A DNA stretch of 64,000 nucleotides, taken from NCBI RefSeq assembly GCF_037300705.1, contig NZ_CP147776.1, forward strand, positions 5,276,857 to 5,340,856, given 5' to 3'. Source of the stretch: Massilia sp. W12. Lineage in GTDB: Bacteria; Pseudomonadota; Gammaproteobacteria; Burkholderiales; Burkholderiaceae_D. Under the pieces are notes generated by a model that was given only the letters and a program-made list of their open reading frames with translations, searched no databases and was not told the origin of the DNA. The translations under genes were made by a program, and so were the position numbers. This document shows, piece after piece, positions 8,078 through 16,165 of the stretch (position 1 is the first letter of the stretch; each line of letters starts with the position of its first letter).

Positions 8078-9038
8078 ACCCACGCTTGCCCTCTCGCTGG
8101 TGATTCCTGTGTACGGCAGCGAAAAAGTGCTGCCGGAACTGGTCGCCCGCGTGCGCGACACGCTGGATACCCTGCCGGATGTGCGCGGCAGCTATGAAAT
8201 CGTGTTCGTCTGCGACCGTTCGCCCGATCAAAGCTGGCAAGTGATCCAGCGTTTAAGCAGTGAATACAACTTTGTGCGCGGCATCTTATTGCGCATGAAC
8301 GCCGGCCAGCACAATGCCCTGATGGCCGGCTTTGCGCATGCGCGCGGACGGCGCATTGTCACCATGGACGACGATTTGCAGCATGCGCCTTCGGACATTC
8401 CGAAACTGCTGGCTGAATTGGAGCGCGGCCATGATCTGGTGTATGCGCGCTTCGGCCAGCGCCGCCATGCCGGCTGGAAAATTCTCGGCAGCAAACTCAA
8501 TGACAGCGTAGCCAGCTTTTTGCTCAACAAGCCGCGCGATATGTATCTTTCGCCCTTTCGCGCGATCCGCGCCGAAATTTGCCGCGACATCCTGCGCTAT
8601 CAGGGGCCGTATGTGTATGTCGATGGCTTGTTGCTGACCGCGACCCGGAATATCGGCAGCATCGAAGTGGCGCACCATGAGCGCTTCGCCGGCGACAGCG
8701 GCTACAGCTTCAAAAAAAGCGTCTCGCTGTGGCTCAAAATGGCCACCAGCTTTTCCATTGTGCCGTTGCGCTTAACCTCGCTGGCCGGCATGTTGTTTGC
8801 GGGCCTGGGCTTTTTACTGGCGCTCTTATTCATCGTTCAAAAATTCACCATCAACCGCATGCCGGACGGCTGGTCTTCGCTGATGGTGACGATTTTGATT
8901 CTGGGCGGGGTGCAATTGCTGGCCCTGGGCGTGCTTGGCGAATATCTGGGCCGCGTGCTGTTGACGATCAACGCCAAACCGCAATATGTGATCGGGGCCA
9001 AGGCCGGCTTTGACAATTCGCAGGAGCCGGCATGCTGA
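8058..9038 (+). CDS. family 2 glycosyltransferase with C-terminal membrane anchor (GtrB/DPM1-like)
   Basis: The N-terminal LVIPVYGSEKVLPEL is the GT2 nucleotide-sugar binding strand. TMDDDLQHAP contains the metal-binding Asp cluster (DDD), as in polyprenyl-phosphate sugar transferases. Two membrane helices follow at about residues 237-262 and 275-300. This layout (326 residues, GT-A domain plus two helices) is that of enzymes that load one sugar onto undecaprenyl phosphate on the cytoplasmic face, such as GtrB and ArnC relatives. The gene overlaps the SDR gene before it by 20 bases and the GtrA-like gene after it by 7, so the three are co-expressed. The sugar is unknown. Confidence 0.88.
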   Translation: MHPPSLEPTLALSLVIPVYGSEKVLPELVARVRDTLDTLPDVRGSYEIVFVCDRSPDQSWQVIQRLSSEYNFVRGILLRMNAGQHNALMAGFAHARGRRIVTMDDDLQHAPSDIPKLLAELERGHDLVYARFGQRRHAGWKILGSKLNDSVASFLLNKPRDMYLSPFRAIRAEICRDILRYQGPYVYVDGLLLTATRNIGSIEVAHHERFAGDSGYSFKKSVSLWLKMATSFSIVPLRLTSLAGMLFAGLGFLLALLFIVQKFTINRMPDGWSSLMVTILILGGVQLLALGVLGEYLGRVLLTINAKPQYVIGAKAGFDNSQEPAC

Positions 9039-9427
9039 ACGCATTATGGCAACGCCATCGCCAATTCCTCTTGTATTGCATTTGTGGCGGCAGCGGCGTG
9101 GTGGCGCATTACGCCGTGTATCTGCTGCTCTGCCTGGCGCTTGATAAACAAGTGGCGAACGCCGCCGGCTATCTCGCCGGCACGCTGCTGTCCTTTGCTT
9201 TAAACCGGGTTTTCACCTTCAATCTGCGGGATCGCACCGCGCAACGTCTGGCGCAATTTTTAATCACCGCCGGGGCCGGCTATCTCGCCTCCGCACTCTT
9301 GCTGGGCGTGCTGGTCGATGTGCTGCATATGGATAAGCGTTTTGCGCTGATTCCCGTGTTGCCGCTGGTGGTGCTCCTGCAATTCACACTCAACAAACGC
9401 TTCGCCTTCAAAGGCGCGAGCCAATGA
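9032..9427 (+). CDS. GtrA-like membrane protein
   Basis: The 131-residue protein has four membrane segments with the PF04138 pattern: FLLYCICGGSGVVAHYAVYL, then a second helix with AGYLAGTLLSFALNRVFTF. GtrA proteins are proposed to flip or hold the polyprenyl-phosphate sugar made by the partner GtrB enzyme. Its ATG overlaps the end of the GT2 gene, the usual GtrB-GtrA arrangement. The third partner, a glycosyltransferase that moves the sugar to its final acceptor, may be the large membrane protein two genes further on. Confidence 0.85.
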   Translation: MLNALWQRHRQFLLYCICGGSGVVAHYAVYLLLCLALDKQVANAAGYLAGTLLSFALNRVFTFNLRDRTAQRLAQFLITAGAGYLASALLLGVLVDVLHMDKRFALIPVLPLVVLLQFTLNKRFAFKGASQ

Positions 9428-9439
9428 ACTGATACAAAC

Positions 9440-10759
9440 ATGGAACATGAATACGATGTCGCCATCGTCGGGGCCGGCTTTACCGGTTTGACGGCGGCCC
9501 TGGATTTGACGCGCGCCGGCAAAAAAGTCTTGGTGTTGGAAGCTGACAGCGTGCCCGGCGGTTTGGCCAGCACTTTTGATTTCCGCGATGGCGTGCGGAT
9601 CGAAAAGTTTTATCACCACTGGTTTAATAATGATGTGTATGTGCCGGAACTGGTGCGCGACCTGGGCCTGGAAGGCGAAATCGTCACCATGCCCTCGAAA
9701 ACCGGCATGTATTTCAATGGCCGCCACTGGCGCCTTTCGACTCCGCTCGACTTGCTGCGCTTTTCCCCGCTCAGTTTCTGGGAACGCATCCGCTTAGGCT
9801 TGCTGGTGTTCCAGGTGCGCCGCGTAAAAGACTGGAAGAGCATCGAACATCTTTCGATCCGCGAATGGCTGGAGCCTTTGTGCGGCAAAAATGTGTTCCG
9901 CATCGTCTGGCAACCGCTGATCGAAAATAAATTCTCGGTGGTGGCGGACGCCGTGAATGCGGTCTGGATGTGGAAAAAACTGGTTTTGCGCGGCAGCACG
10001 CGCGATTCCAAAGGCGGCGAGCAGCTGGCGTATTTCCGTGGCGGTTTTGGCCGTCTGGCGGAAGAGATGGTCAAGCAAATCCGCGCCGGCGGCGGTGAAG
10101 TGCGCTACGGCGCTCATGCGCAGGAAGTGGTGAGCGCAAATGGCCGTTTGCAAGCATTGCGCACCGGCGAGGGATTGGTGCGCGCACGCCAATTCCTGTT
10201 CACGCCTTCGTTCTCAATCATTGCCGACATTTTGCAAAAAGATGCGCCGGCGGATTATCTGGCGCGCCTGCGCCGCGTGCGCTATCTGGGCAACGCCTGC
10301 CTGGTGCTGGAACTGGATCGCAGCCTGTCTGACACCTACTGGCTGAATGTGAACGACCCCGGCTTCCCCTTTGTCGGCGTGATCGAACACACCAATTTCG
10401 ACTCGCCGCAAAACTACGGCGGCAAACACATCGTTTTCCTGTCGCGCTATCTGGCCAAGGAAGACCCGGTGTGGACTTATTCGGATGAGCAATATCTCGA
10501 CTTCGCTTTGCAGCATCTGCAGCGCATGTTCCCGCAAATGCAACGTTCCTGGATTCAGGAATACCGCATCTGGCGCGCCGAATTCGCTCAACCTGTCACC
10601 GAGCGCAATTATTCAAGCTATGTGCCGGGACAGGAAACCCCGTACGCCAATGGCTGGATCAGCAGCATGGCGCAGATTTATCCGGAAGATCGCGGCACCA
10701 ATTATGCGATCCGCGAAGGCCGCGCGATGGCGCAAAAACTGCTCAAGCTGTTGAGCTGA
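9440..10759 (+). CDS. FAD-dependent oxidoreductase (amine oxidase / UDP-galactopyranose mutase-like)
   Basis: The 439-residue product starts with a classical FAD-binding motif, VGAGFTGLTAALDLTRAG, at residues 10-27, and ends that fold with VLEADSVPGG. Later blocks such as KFYHHWFNND and the C-terminal NGWISSMAQIYPEDRGTNYA fit a protoporphyrinogen-oxidase-like/NAD(P)-binding family often found in polysaccharide clusters. It may rearrange or oxidise a sugar or a lipid carrier. The gene lies 12 bases after the GtrA-like gene and 12 before the membrane protein gene, so it belongs to the same operon. The substrate is unknown. Confidence 0.8.
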   Translation: MEHEYDVAIVGAGFTGLTAALDLTRAGKKVLVLEADSVPGGLASTFDFRDGVRIEKFYHHWFNNDVYVPELVRDLGLEGEIVTMPSKTGMYFNGRHWRLSTPLDLLRFSPLSFWERIRLGLLVFQVRRVKDWKSIEHLSIREWLEPLCGKNVFRIVWQPLIENKFSVVADAVNAVWMWKKLVLRGSTRDSKGGEQLAYFRGGFGRLAEEMVKQIRAGGGEVRYGAHAQEVVSANGRLQALRTGEGLVRARQFLFTPSFSIIADILQKDAPADYLARLRRVRYLGNACLVLELDRSLSDTYWLNVNDPGFPFVGVIEHTNFDSPQNYGGKHIVFLSRYLAKEDPVWTYSDEQYLDFALQHLQRMFPQMQRSWIQEYRIWRAEFAQPVTERNYSSYVPGQETPYANGWISSMAQIYPEDRGTNYAIREGRAMAQKLLKLLS

Positions 10760-10771
10760 GGCGAAACGCAC

Positions 10772-12730
10772 ATGCATAACGAATACCACAGCAGACCTTC
10801 GCGCGGCTGGCAATATGGCTTGATTTTGCTCGCGCTGGCGGCCTTTATCGGCCTGAATATGCGCGGCGTGTGGGGCACCTCGGGCGACTTCGCCCACCAC
10901 TACGCCCTGGTGGCGCGCATTTGGGAATTGTTCGGCCTGCCCATCGTGTCAGAGAAGCCGCTGGGAGAAATGAATTTTTACCCGCCGGCCAGCCATGTGC
11001 TGGGCGCGGTGGCGGCGCATTTCCTCCACTCGCCGCTGTTGGGTATGCACCTGGTCAGCCTGCTGGCCCTGTTTGCGCTTTGGGTAGCGGTATGTTTCAT
11101 GCTGCTGTCCCTGCCGCGTAAAAACGGCATGCTGAGCACGCTGCTGCTGCCGGCCCTGACCGCCTTGTGCTGGTGGCTGGATCTGGTCTTGCATGGACGC
11201 GAACTGACTGCGGATTTCTTTTACGCCCAATTGGTGGCGCAAGCCATGTTGATGTGTGTGGCCTGCAGCATATTGTGGCTGGAGCGCCAGCACAGCCGCC
11301 GTCTGCTGCTGCAATTGCTGACCTTCGGTCTGGCCTGGGCTTGCGTGTATGTGCATTTGCTGGCCAGCCTGCAATTGCTGGCTTTCGCCACATTGCTGTT
11401 CATGGTGGACGCCCTGCAAGTCTGGCGCAGCCGCCAGCGCGCGCTGCGTCGCGCCGCCTTTACGCTGTTGCTGGCCGGCCTGTGCGCCTGGGCCATCAGC
11501 CGCAATTATTACTTCATCGGCATGCAGCGCATCAGCAGCAATAATGGCCAGCTGGAATTGACCCATTTAAACAGTGTCGGCATGATCGGCGCGTATGCCG
11601 CCGCCGCTTGCGGGATCGCGGCCTTTTTCCTGTGGCAATGGCTGCGCCTGGATGACAGCCGGCGCAAAGCCATGTTGTTATGGAAATACTGGGCTTGCTA
11701 CGGTATGGCGATTGCATCGCTGTGCCTGCTGCAATTGCTGGTGCTGCAATTCGGCCAGGGCAGCGAATACGCGGTCAAAAAATATATCTTCTCGCTGCAT
11801 ATGGTGCAGCTGGTGAATGCCATTTTGCTGCTCGGCTGGCTGGCGCAGTGTGTGGCGCCGCGCCTGATGCAAGACCAGGCGATGCGCGGCGGCAATTGGC
11901 ATCATTATCTTTTACCCAGCGCCGGCGTTTTGCTTTGCCTGTGGCTGGTGATGCCGCTGCAAAAAATCTATCAAATGTCGGATTTGTATGAGGCGGAGCA
12001 GGCGGTGATGAATCTGCGTGTCTCCGGCGTGCCCTACAGCCCGGCCAAGGCCAGCTATGTCACCGAGATCCGGCAGGCGCCGCCGATGGTGAATTACATG
12101 TTATCGCTGGGTTTGCTGCATTCGCCGCGCGATGACATTGCAGCCAGCATCTTGCAGCAACGCCCGATTCGCGACTTTTCTGCGGTCAACACCCTGGTGA
12201 CCACGGCGGATTCGCAGATTGACCGCAGCTTCCCCTGCCGCCGCAACCAGGTCGGCGGTAAATATGTGGTGCTGGACGGGCGCTGCATCATGCAGGCGCT
12301 GCGCCAATCGCAAGGCATCTACGACTTCACTGATCGCCTCAGCATCGCCGAATGCCAGATTGACGGCTTGAGCGAAATTGAAGCGTTTGGACGCTGGACG
12401 GAGCGCAATCATGTGCGCATCCGTTGCCCCTTGCCGGAATTGCCGGGTGGCCGCAAAGCCGAAAGAGTGGAGCTGGATATCACCGCCTTCCTGGAAAAAA
12501 CCATTACCCAGCAACGCGTGCAAGTCAGCTTGAATGGGGCCGAGCCGGCAGAATACGTGATCGACCGCAATATGCCGACGCGTATGCTGTCCTTCTCCTT
12601 GAAAAATGTCAGCGGCAGCATGGTGGATTTCCGGCTGACACTGCCTGACGCCAAATCGCCCAAGGAATTGGGCTTGGGCGACGATCCCCGCATTCTGGGA
12701 GTTTCAGTGCGGCAGCTTGCATTTAAGTGA
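10772..12730 (+). CDS. large multi-pass membrane protein, possible GT-C glycosyltransferase
   Basis: The 652-residue protein has an N-terminal half with about ten membrane helices and a soluble C-terminal part from about residue 400. The first periplasmic loop contains GTSGDFAHHYALVARIWE, with an acidic residue placed where GT-C enzymes (PMT/ArnT fold) keep their catalytic Asp, and NFYPPASH further on. I recognise no named family. As the last gene of an operon with GtrB- and GtrA-like genes, it is a reasonable candidate for the enzyme that transfers the lipid-linked sugar to a surface polymer or protein. That role is inference from context and topology. A terminator follows 10 bases after the stop. 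Confidence 0.65.
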   Translation: MHNEYHSRPSRGWQYGLILLALAAFIGLNMRGVWGTSGDFAHHYALVARIWELFGLPIVSEKPLGEMNFYPPASHVLGAVAAHFLHSPLLGMHLVSLLALFALWVAVCFMLLSLPRKNGMLSTLLLPALTALCWWLDLVLHGRELTADFFYAQLVAQAMLMCVACSILWLERQHSRRLLLQLLTFGLAWACVYVHLLASLQLLAFATLLFMVDALQVWRSRQRALRRAAFTLLLAGLCAWAISRNYYFIGMQRISSNNGQLELTHLNSVGMIGAYAAAACGIAAFFLWQWLRLDDSRRKAMLLWKYWACYGMAIASLCLLQLLVLQFGQGSEYAVKKYIFSLHMVQLVNAILLLGWLAQCVAPRLMQDQAMRGGNWHHYLLPSAGVLLCLWLVMPLQKIYQMSDLYEAEQAVMNLRVSGVPYSPAKASYVTEIRQAPPMVNYMLSLGLLHSPRDDIAASILQQRPIRDFSAVNTLVTTADSQIDRSFPCRRNQVGGKYVVLDGRCIMQALRQSQGIYDFTDRLSIAECQIDGLSEIEAFGRWTERNHVRIRCPLPELPGGRKAERVELDITAFLEKTITQQRVQVSLNGAEPAEYVIDRNMPTRMLSFSLKNVSGSMVDFRLTLPDAKSPKELGLGDDPRILGVSVRQLAFK

Positions 12731-12734
12731 GGTG

Positions 12735-12763
12735 GAAAAAAACCGGCGTGAGCCGGTTTTTTT
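12735..12763. terminator. bidirectional intrinsic terminator
   Basis: AACCGGC (12741-12747), loop GTGA, GCCGGTT (12752-12758), flanked by A on the left and T on the right. It can stop transcription of the plus-strand glycan operon and of the converging minus-strand gene. Confidence 0.88.
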
Positions 12764-12781
12764 CATTTCAGCTTGCGGCGC

Positions 12782-13192
12782 CTATTTCACTGCTTGATCC
12801 TCAAACGTGAGATTGCTCAAACCGCCATTGAGCAAATGAATCGACCATTTCCTGGTTTTGACAATATCGCCGCTTTCATTATCAAAGAAATCGCTGTGGA
12901 TACGCACCACCAGCCCATTCAAAAAAATGTCTTCGTACACGGTGATGGAGTTCAGATTCACATTCGTGATTTGCGCCAATAATGCAGCATCCGCAACAAA
13001 GGTTTTGCCACGCTTGCTGACCTGGAGTTTGGTCAGTGCATAGCGTTTATCAGTCGCAGCTTGCACCTGCGCCCCGCCTTCTGTGTGAAACGAGACATCA
13101 GTCCACATATTCTTCAACATCGGGCTGGCGTGGGCAGCCGGCCAAGTCAGCAAAACGGCGCAGCAGGCCAGGATGGAAAATTGCCGTTTCAT
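12782..13192 (-). CDS. secreted protein of unknown function
   Basis: The 136-residue product starts with a clear signal peptide: MKRQFS, a hydrophobic stretch, then cleavage near AHA-SPML. The mature 110 residues contain no cysteine and no motif I recognise. They look beta-rich (TDVSFHTEGGAQVQAATDK, ITNVNLNSITVYEDIFLNG). It lies 14 bases downstream of the GDSL hydrolase gene on the same strand, so it is probably co-transcribed with it. It could be a small periplasmic or surface accessory protein. No function is proposed. Confidence 0.7.
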   Translation of the reverse strand: MKRQFSILACCAVLLTWPAAHASPMLKNMWTDVSFHTEGGAQVQAATDKRYALTKLQVSKRGKTFVADAALLAQITNVNLNSITVYEDIFLNGLVVRIHSDFFDNESGDIVKTRKWSIHLLNGGLSNLTFEDQAVK

Positions 13193-13206
13193 CTTATCTC
13201 CATTAT

Positions 13207-14004
13207 CTAAGAAACGTGTTTGCGAGGGTTGTTAAATACATATGGCGCATGGGACGCCCCATGCCACGCGCCCCACGCCAACCGCGCCAATTCCTCACCC
13301 CACAGCTGCGCCCCCAAGGCCGAGGGGTGATAACCATCGCTGGCCAACAATGCCGGATCTTGCACATCAAAGGCGATGGGCGCATGCAGCCAGCCGCCGT
13401 GCGCCGCGACTTCCATGCTGACCGCATTCAAGGCGGCGGCTTTCAAGCCGAGAATGGCGCGCAGGGGTTGCGGCAGCGCCGACAGATATTGCACCGGCGG
13501 CGCGCCGGACACCAGTAAAAGACGCGGTTGACAGCGTTGCGCCAGCGCCGCCGCCAGCGCGGACAGCGCCTGGCGATAATGGCGCATGCTGTGGAACTGG
13601 CTGACGTCATTCACGCCAAACGCCAGCAAGACAATGTCGAACTGTCCCGCGACCCGGGGCAGCAGGGTGTGCCGGGCTTGTGCGGCAGTGGCGCCGTTCA
13701 TGCCCAGCGCCTGCCACTGCACCGCGCGGGCGCTGTGTTGCGCCAAGGCTTGCGCAAAACGGTAAGTCACGGCATGTTCCTGATGTGTCACGCCAACTCC
13801 GGCCACCGGCGATTCGCCTATGGCCAGCAGGCGCAAAGGCGGTTCGGCGCAGGTCTCTTGCGGCGCGCTGATCAAACCCTGGCGCGCGCCGGCGGCTTCC
13901 GGCAGGCGCGGCGTGCTGCGGCGCGCACGCCGGCCTTGCGCCAGCAATAGCGGCAGCAAGGCCAGGGCCAGGCTGTTGGCCGCTGCCGCATACAGATACT
14001 TCAT
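13207..14004 (-). CDS. SGNH/GDSL-family hydrolase
   Basis: The 265-residue protein opens with a hydrophobic stretch (about residues 5-23) that is a signal peptide or membrane anchor. SGNH blocks are visible: AIGESPVAG holds the nucleophile Ser (GES instead of the common GDS), GMNG the block II Gly, AFGVNDV the block III Asn, and DGYHPSALG the catalytic Asp-His pair. Such enzymes are esterases or lipases acting on acyl or acetyl groups; the substrate is not apparent. It is three bases downstream of the ANTAR regulator gene and probably read from the same transcript. Confidence 0.85.
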   Translation of the reverse strand: MKYLYAAAANSLALALLPLLLAQGRRARRSTPRLPEAAGARQGLISAPQETCAEPPLRLLAIGESPVAGVGVTHQEHAVTYRFAQALAQHSARAVQWQALGMNGATAAQARHTLLPRVAGQFDIVLLAFGVNDVSQFHSMRHYRQALSALAAALAQRCQPRLLLVSGAPPVQYLSALPQPLRAILGLKAAALNAVSMEVAAHGGWLHAPIAFDVQDPALLASDGYHPSALGAQLWGEELARLAWGAWHGASHAPYVFNNPRKHVS

Positions 14005-14007
14005 AGA

Positions 14008-14616
14008 TCAGGATTTTTCCGGCTGGCTTAAACTGCTTTCGTGCTGGGTTAACATTTCTTTCGCCACTTCACTGATTTTGCGCCGCTGCGAACGCGACTG
14101 GTCGCGCAGTTTTTGGAAAGCCAGATGGCGGGTCAGGCGGAAACGCATCATCAGCAAGCCCACCGCCATACTGGTTTCGCGCCCGGCGTCAAGCGCAGCA
14201 GTCAGGCTCATTTCATTGTTGCGTAATTGCCGGATATCGTCGGCGCGCGCCAGGGCGGCGGTGATGGCCGGCAACAGCTGACTTTGATTGACCGGCTTCA
14301 CCAGATAGCCCACCGCGCCATAGCGCGTGGCCTGCTTGACGATTTCCATATCATCGAGGGAAGACAGAAACATGAAGGGAATCGCGCTTTCGTGGCGCAA
14401 ATGGCGCGCCAGCTCCAGCCCCGACATGCCGGGCATATTAATGTCGAGTAAGGCCAATGATGGCTCTTGATCCAGCGCCACTTGCAAAGCATCCTGGCCA
14501 TTGGTGGCGCTCCATATCTGAAAGCCGGCAAATTGCAACACTTCGGCCAAATAGGCCAGCAGCATTTCATCATCGTCCACTAACAGAATGCTGCGCACAT
14601 TTTCGCTTGCTGTCAT
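14008..14616 (-). CDS. response regulator with C-terminal ANTAR domain
   Basis: From the ATG at 14616 (GGGAGAA seven bases upstream) the product has 202 residues; an in-frame extension further upstream has no family match. The receiver domain shows LLVDDDEML at the acidic pocket, LLDINMPGMSG with the phospho-acceptor Asp, and LVKPVN with the conserved Lys. A short coiled region and an ANTAR helical bundle follow (MAVGLLMMRFRLTRHLAFQKL near residues 150-170). ANTAR proteins bind double hexaloop RNA hairpins and prevent transcription termination. No sensor kinase gene adjoins it. Its target may be in its own operon or elsewhere. Confidence 0.85.
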   Translation of the reverse strand: MTASENVRSILLVDDDEMLLAYLAEVLQFAGFQIWSATNGQDALQVALDQEPSLALLDINMPGMSGLELARHLRHESAIPFMFLSSLDDMEIVKQATRYGAVGYLVKPVNQSQLLPAITAALARADDIRQLRNNEMSLTAALDAGRETSMAVGLLMMRFRLTRHLAFQKLRDQSRSQRRKISEVAKEMLTQHESSLSQPEKS

Positions 14617-14677
14617 GCAGTTCTCCCGGATTTCCGGCGTGCAGACCGGGAGCCGGACTGCCGCCTTTTGTTTCCAC

Positions 14678-14706
14678 ATTATAGAAGCATGCAGCAGCGG
14701 CTCACA
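14678..14706 (-). promoter_or_regulatory. candidate sigma70 promoter for the ANTAR regulator operon
   Basis: On the minus strand TATAAT (14678-14683) lies 17 bases downstream of TGTGAG (14701-14706). The -10 is perfect and the -35 weak. It sits about 62 bases before the regulator start, in the gap after soxZ. Confidence 0.5.
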
Positions 14707-14712
14707 GATTGA

Positions 14713-15027
14713 TCACGCAATTTGCACTTCATCACTGCGACTTTCGCCACGATTGTCGCGCCATTGCACCCGCACGCTCTCGCCTTTGGCGCCGCCATTG
14801 AATTTGAAAGACAGATACGGGTCTTTAGAGACTGAAGGGCCAAACATCGCATTCAGCACGGTTTTGTTATTGTGCTGCACCTGCACTTGCTGGATGAAAT
14901 GGGCCGGCACAAGCTTGCCATCGGCCTCTTTGCGCTGCCCGGTTTCCATATCATGCCGCATCAAAATCTTGACTTCGGTGTGCGCGCCTTGTTGTATCGC
15001 ACGAATGCGCATCGGTTCTGCCGCCAT
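14713..15027 (-). CDS. soxZ: thiosulfate-oxidation carrier protein SoxZ
   Basis: The 104-residue product from the ATG at 15027 (GGGAGAAT upstream) matches SoxZ: MRIRAIQQGAHTEVKILMRH near the N-terminus, AHFIQQV, MFGPSVSKDPYLSFKF and VRVQWRDN. SoxZ pairs with SoxY to carry sulfur intermediates in the periplasm. SoxZ has no export signal of its own and travels with Tat-exported SoxY. The partner gene lies 14 bases upstream. No soxA, soxX, soxB or soxCD genes are visible in this window, so this is a soxYZ-only locus. Confidence 0.93.
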   Translation of the reverse strand: MAAEPMRIRAIQQGAHTEVKILMRHDMETGQRKEADGKLVPAHFIQQVQVQHNNKTVLNAMFGPSVSKDPYLSFKFNGGAKGESVRVQWRDNRGESRSDEVQIA

Positions 15028-15041
15028 CTTATTCTCCCTGT

Positions 15042-15506
15042 TTAACCGCCACAGCCGCCAAGCGTGACTTTGATTTCTTTGGAAGCCAACAACCACTTGC
15101 CATCCGCCAGCGCCAATGCGTGGACGGTGGACGTGGCGCCCATTTTGACGCGCGTGCTGACCTGGGCCAGCGTACCGGGCGCCAGATCAAAGGCGGCGGA
15201 CAGGGGATTCGGATTCTTTTCGACCAGAATCGCGATTTTGCTCAGATTCGCCGAGCTGCTCACGCCGACCGGCACCACGGCGCCGTTTTCAGCAATATCC
15301 GGCGCATTCAGCTGCAACAGCGGGGACACTTCAAACTTATCGCCGCCTAAAGCCTGCAATACATCGGCCAGCGTTTTGGCCTCAAAAGCGCGGCCATTCC
15401 AATCTGCCGCCAGCACATCTTGCGGACGCAGCCAGCCGGCCCCGAAGGCCAGACTCAGTACGCCGGCAAAGCGCAGCGCATCGCGGCGCGTGATCGACTT
15501 GCTCAT
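15042..15506 (-). CDS. soxY: thiosulfate-oxidation carrier protein SoxY
   Basis: Starting at the ATG at 15506 (AGGAGAG upstream), the 154-residue product begins with a twin-arginine signal (SITRRDALRFAG, then a hydrophobic run and cleavage near VLAAD). It ends in GGCGG, the flexible arm whose Cys carries the covalent sulfur substrate. LLQLNAPDIAENGAVVPV is the family core. It is a periplasmic carrier with SoxZ. The start codon overlaps the methyltransferase stop by four bases, so the gene is tied to a ubiquinone-gene operon rather than to a full sox cluster. Confidence 0.94.
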   Translation of the reverse strand: MSKSITRRDALRFAGVLSLAFGAGWLRPQDVLAADWNGRAFEAKTLADVLQALGGDKFEVSPLLQLNAPDIAENGAVVPVGVSSSANLSKIAILVEKNPNPLSAAFDLAPGTLAQVSTRVKMGATSTVHALALADGKWLLASKEIKVTLGGCGG

Positions 15507-16165
15507 TGACTCTCCTGTGATTGAGAAATACCGTGGGCAACGCGACGGCGCCAGACCTGCCAGCGCTCGCGGGCTGCAAACACATCGATGGAATCGCTGG
15601 CGGCTTGATCCACCAGACAATCAAATGCCGTTTCCATCAAACCCTGCAAAACCGGGGCTTGAATTGTAAACGGCGGCCCGCGCACCGCATCGGCTGCGGG
15701 GTCAATAAAAAAATAGCCAAACAATAAGCCGCCTTCGGGCAAGAGCTCGGCCCAACGCTGCACAATCCGCACGCGCTGCGCTGGCGGCAGGGCGCAAAAA
15801 AAGGCCCGTTCATAAATCGCGCCCAGCGGCTGCGCCGGCTGCCAGCTGAAAAAATCGCCTTCCTGCACGCAAGCGGCCAGCGCCGGATCTTGCTGCGCCA
15901 GACGGGCGCGCGCCTGTTGCACTGCCGCCGGGGCAAAATCCAGCGCCAGCGGGGTCCAGCCATACGCGGCAAAACAGGCGACTTCCCAGGCATTGCCGCA
16001 GCCCGGCAGCAACACGGTGCGCGGCGCATGGTCGCGCACAAATTCCTGCGCCTGGCGCGGCGCGGCGCCGGAATCCCAGGGCGTGAAACGGGCGGCGAAA
16101 CGCTCTTGCCAGAATTGCGGCAATTCCGGGTTGCGATTTTCAAACTTGGGCGGCGGCGCGCTCAT
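15503..16165 (-). CDS. TPMT-family SAM-dependent methyltransferase
   Basis: The 220-residue product resembles the thiopurine methyltransferase fold. The N-terminal [16 protein letters not shown] is the family's Trp-rich opening, [15 protein letters not shown] is the SAM-binding glycine loop, and [13 protein letters not shown] is a second family block. Bacterial relatives methylate thiols and, in some cases, selenium or tellurium oxyanions; others are of unknown substrate. Its start overlaps the ubiB stop and its stop overlaps the soxY start, each by four bases. The position next to sulfur-carrier genes makes a sulfur nucleophile plausible but is not proof. Confidence 0.85.
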   Translation of the reverse strand: MSAPPPKFENRNPELPQFWQERFAARFTPWDSGAAPRQAQEFVRDHAPRTVLLPGCGNAWEVACFAAYGWTPLALDFAPAAVQQARARLAQQDPALAACVQEGDFFSWQPAQPLGAIYERAFFCALPPAQRVRIVQRWAELLPEGGLLFGYFFIDPAADAVRGPPFTIQAPVLQGLMETAFDCLVDQAASDSIDVFAARERWQVWRRRVAHGISQSQESQ

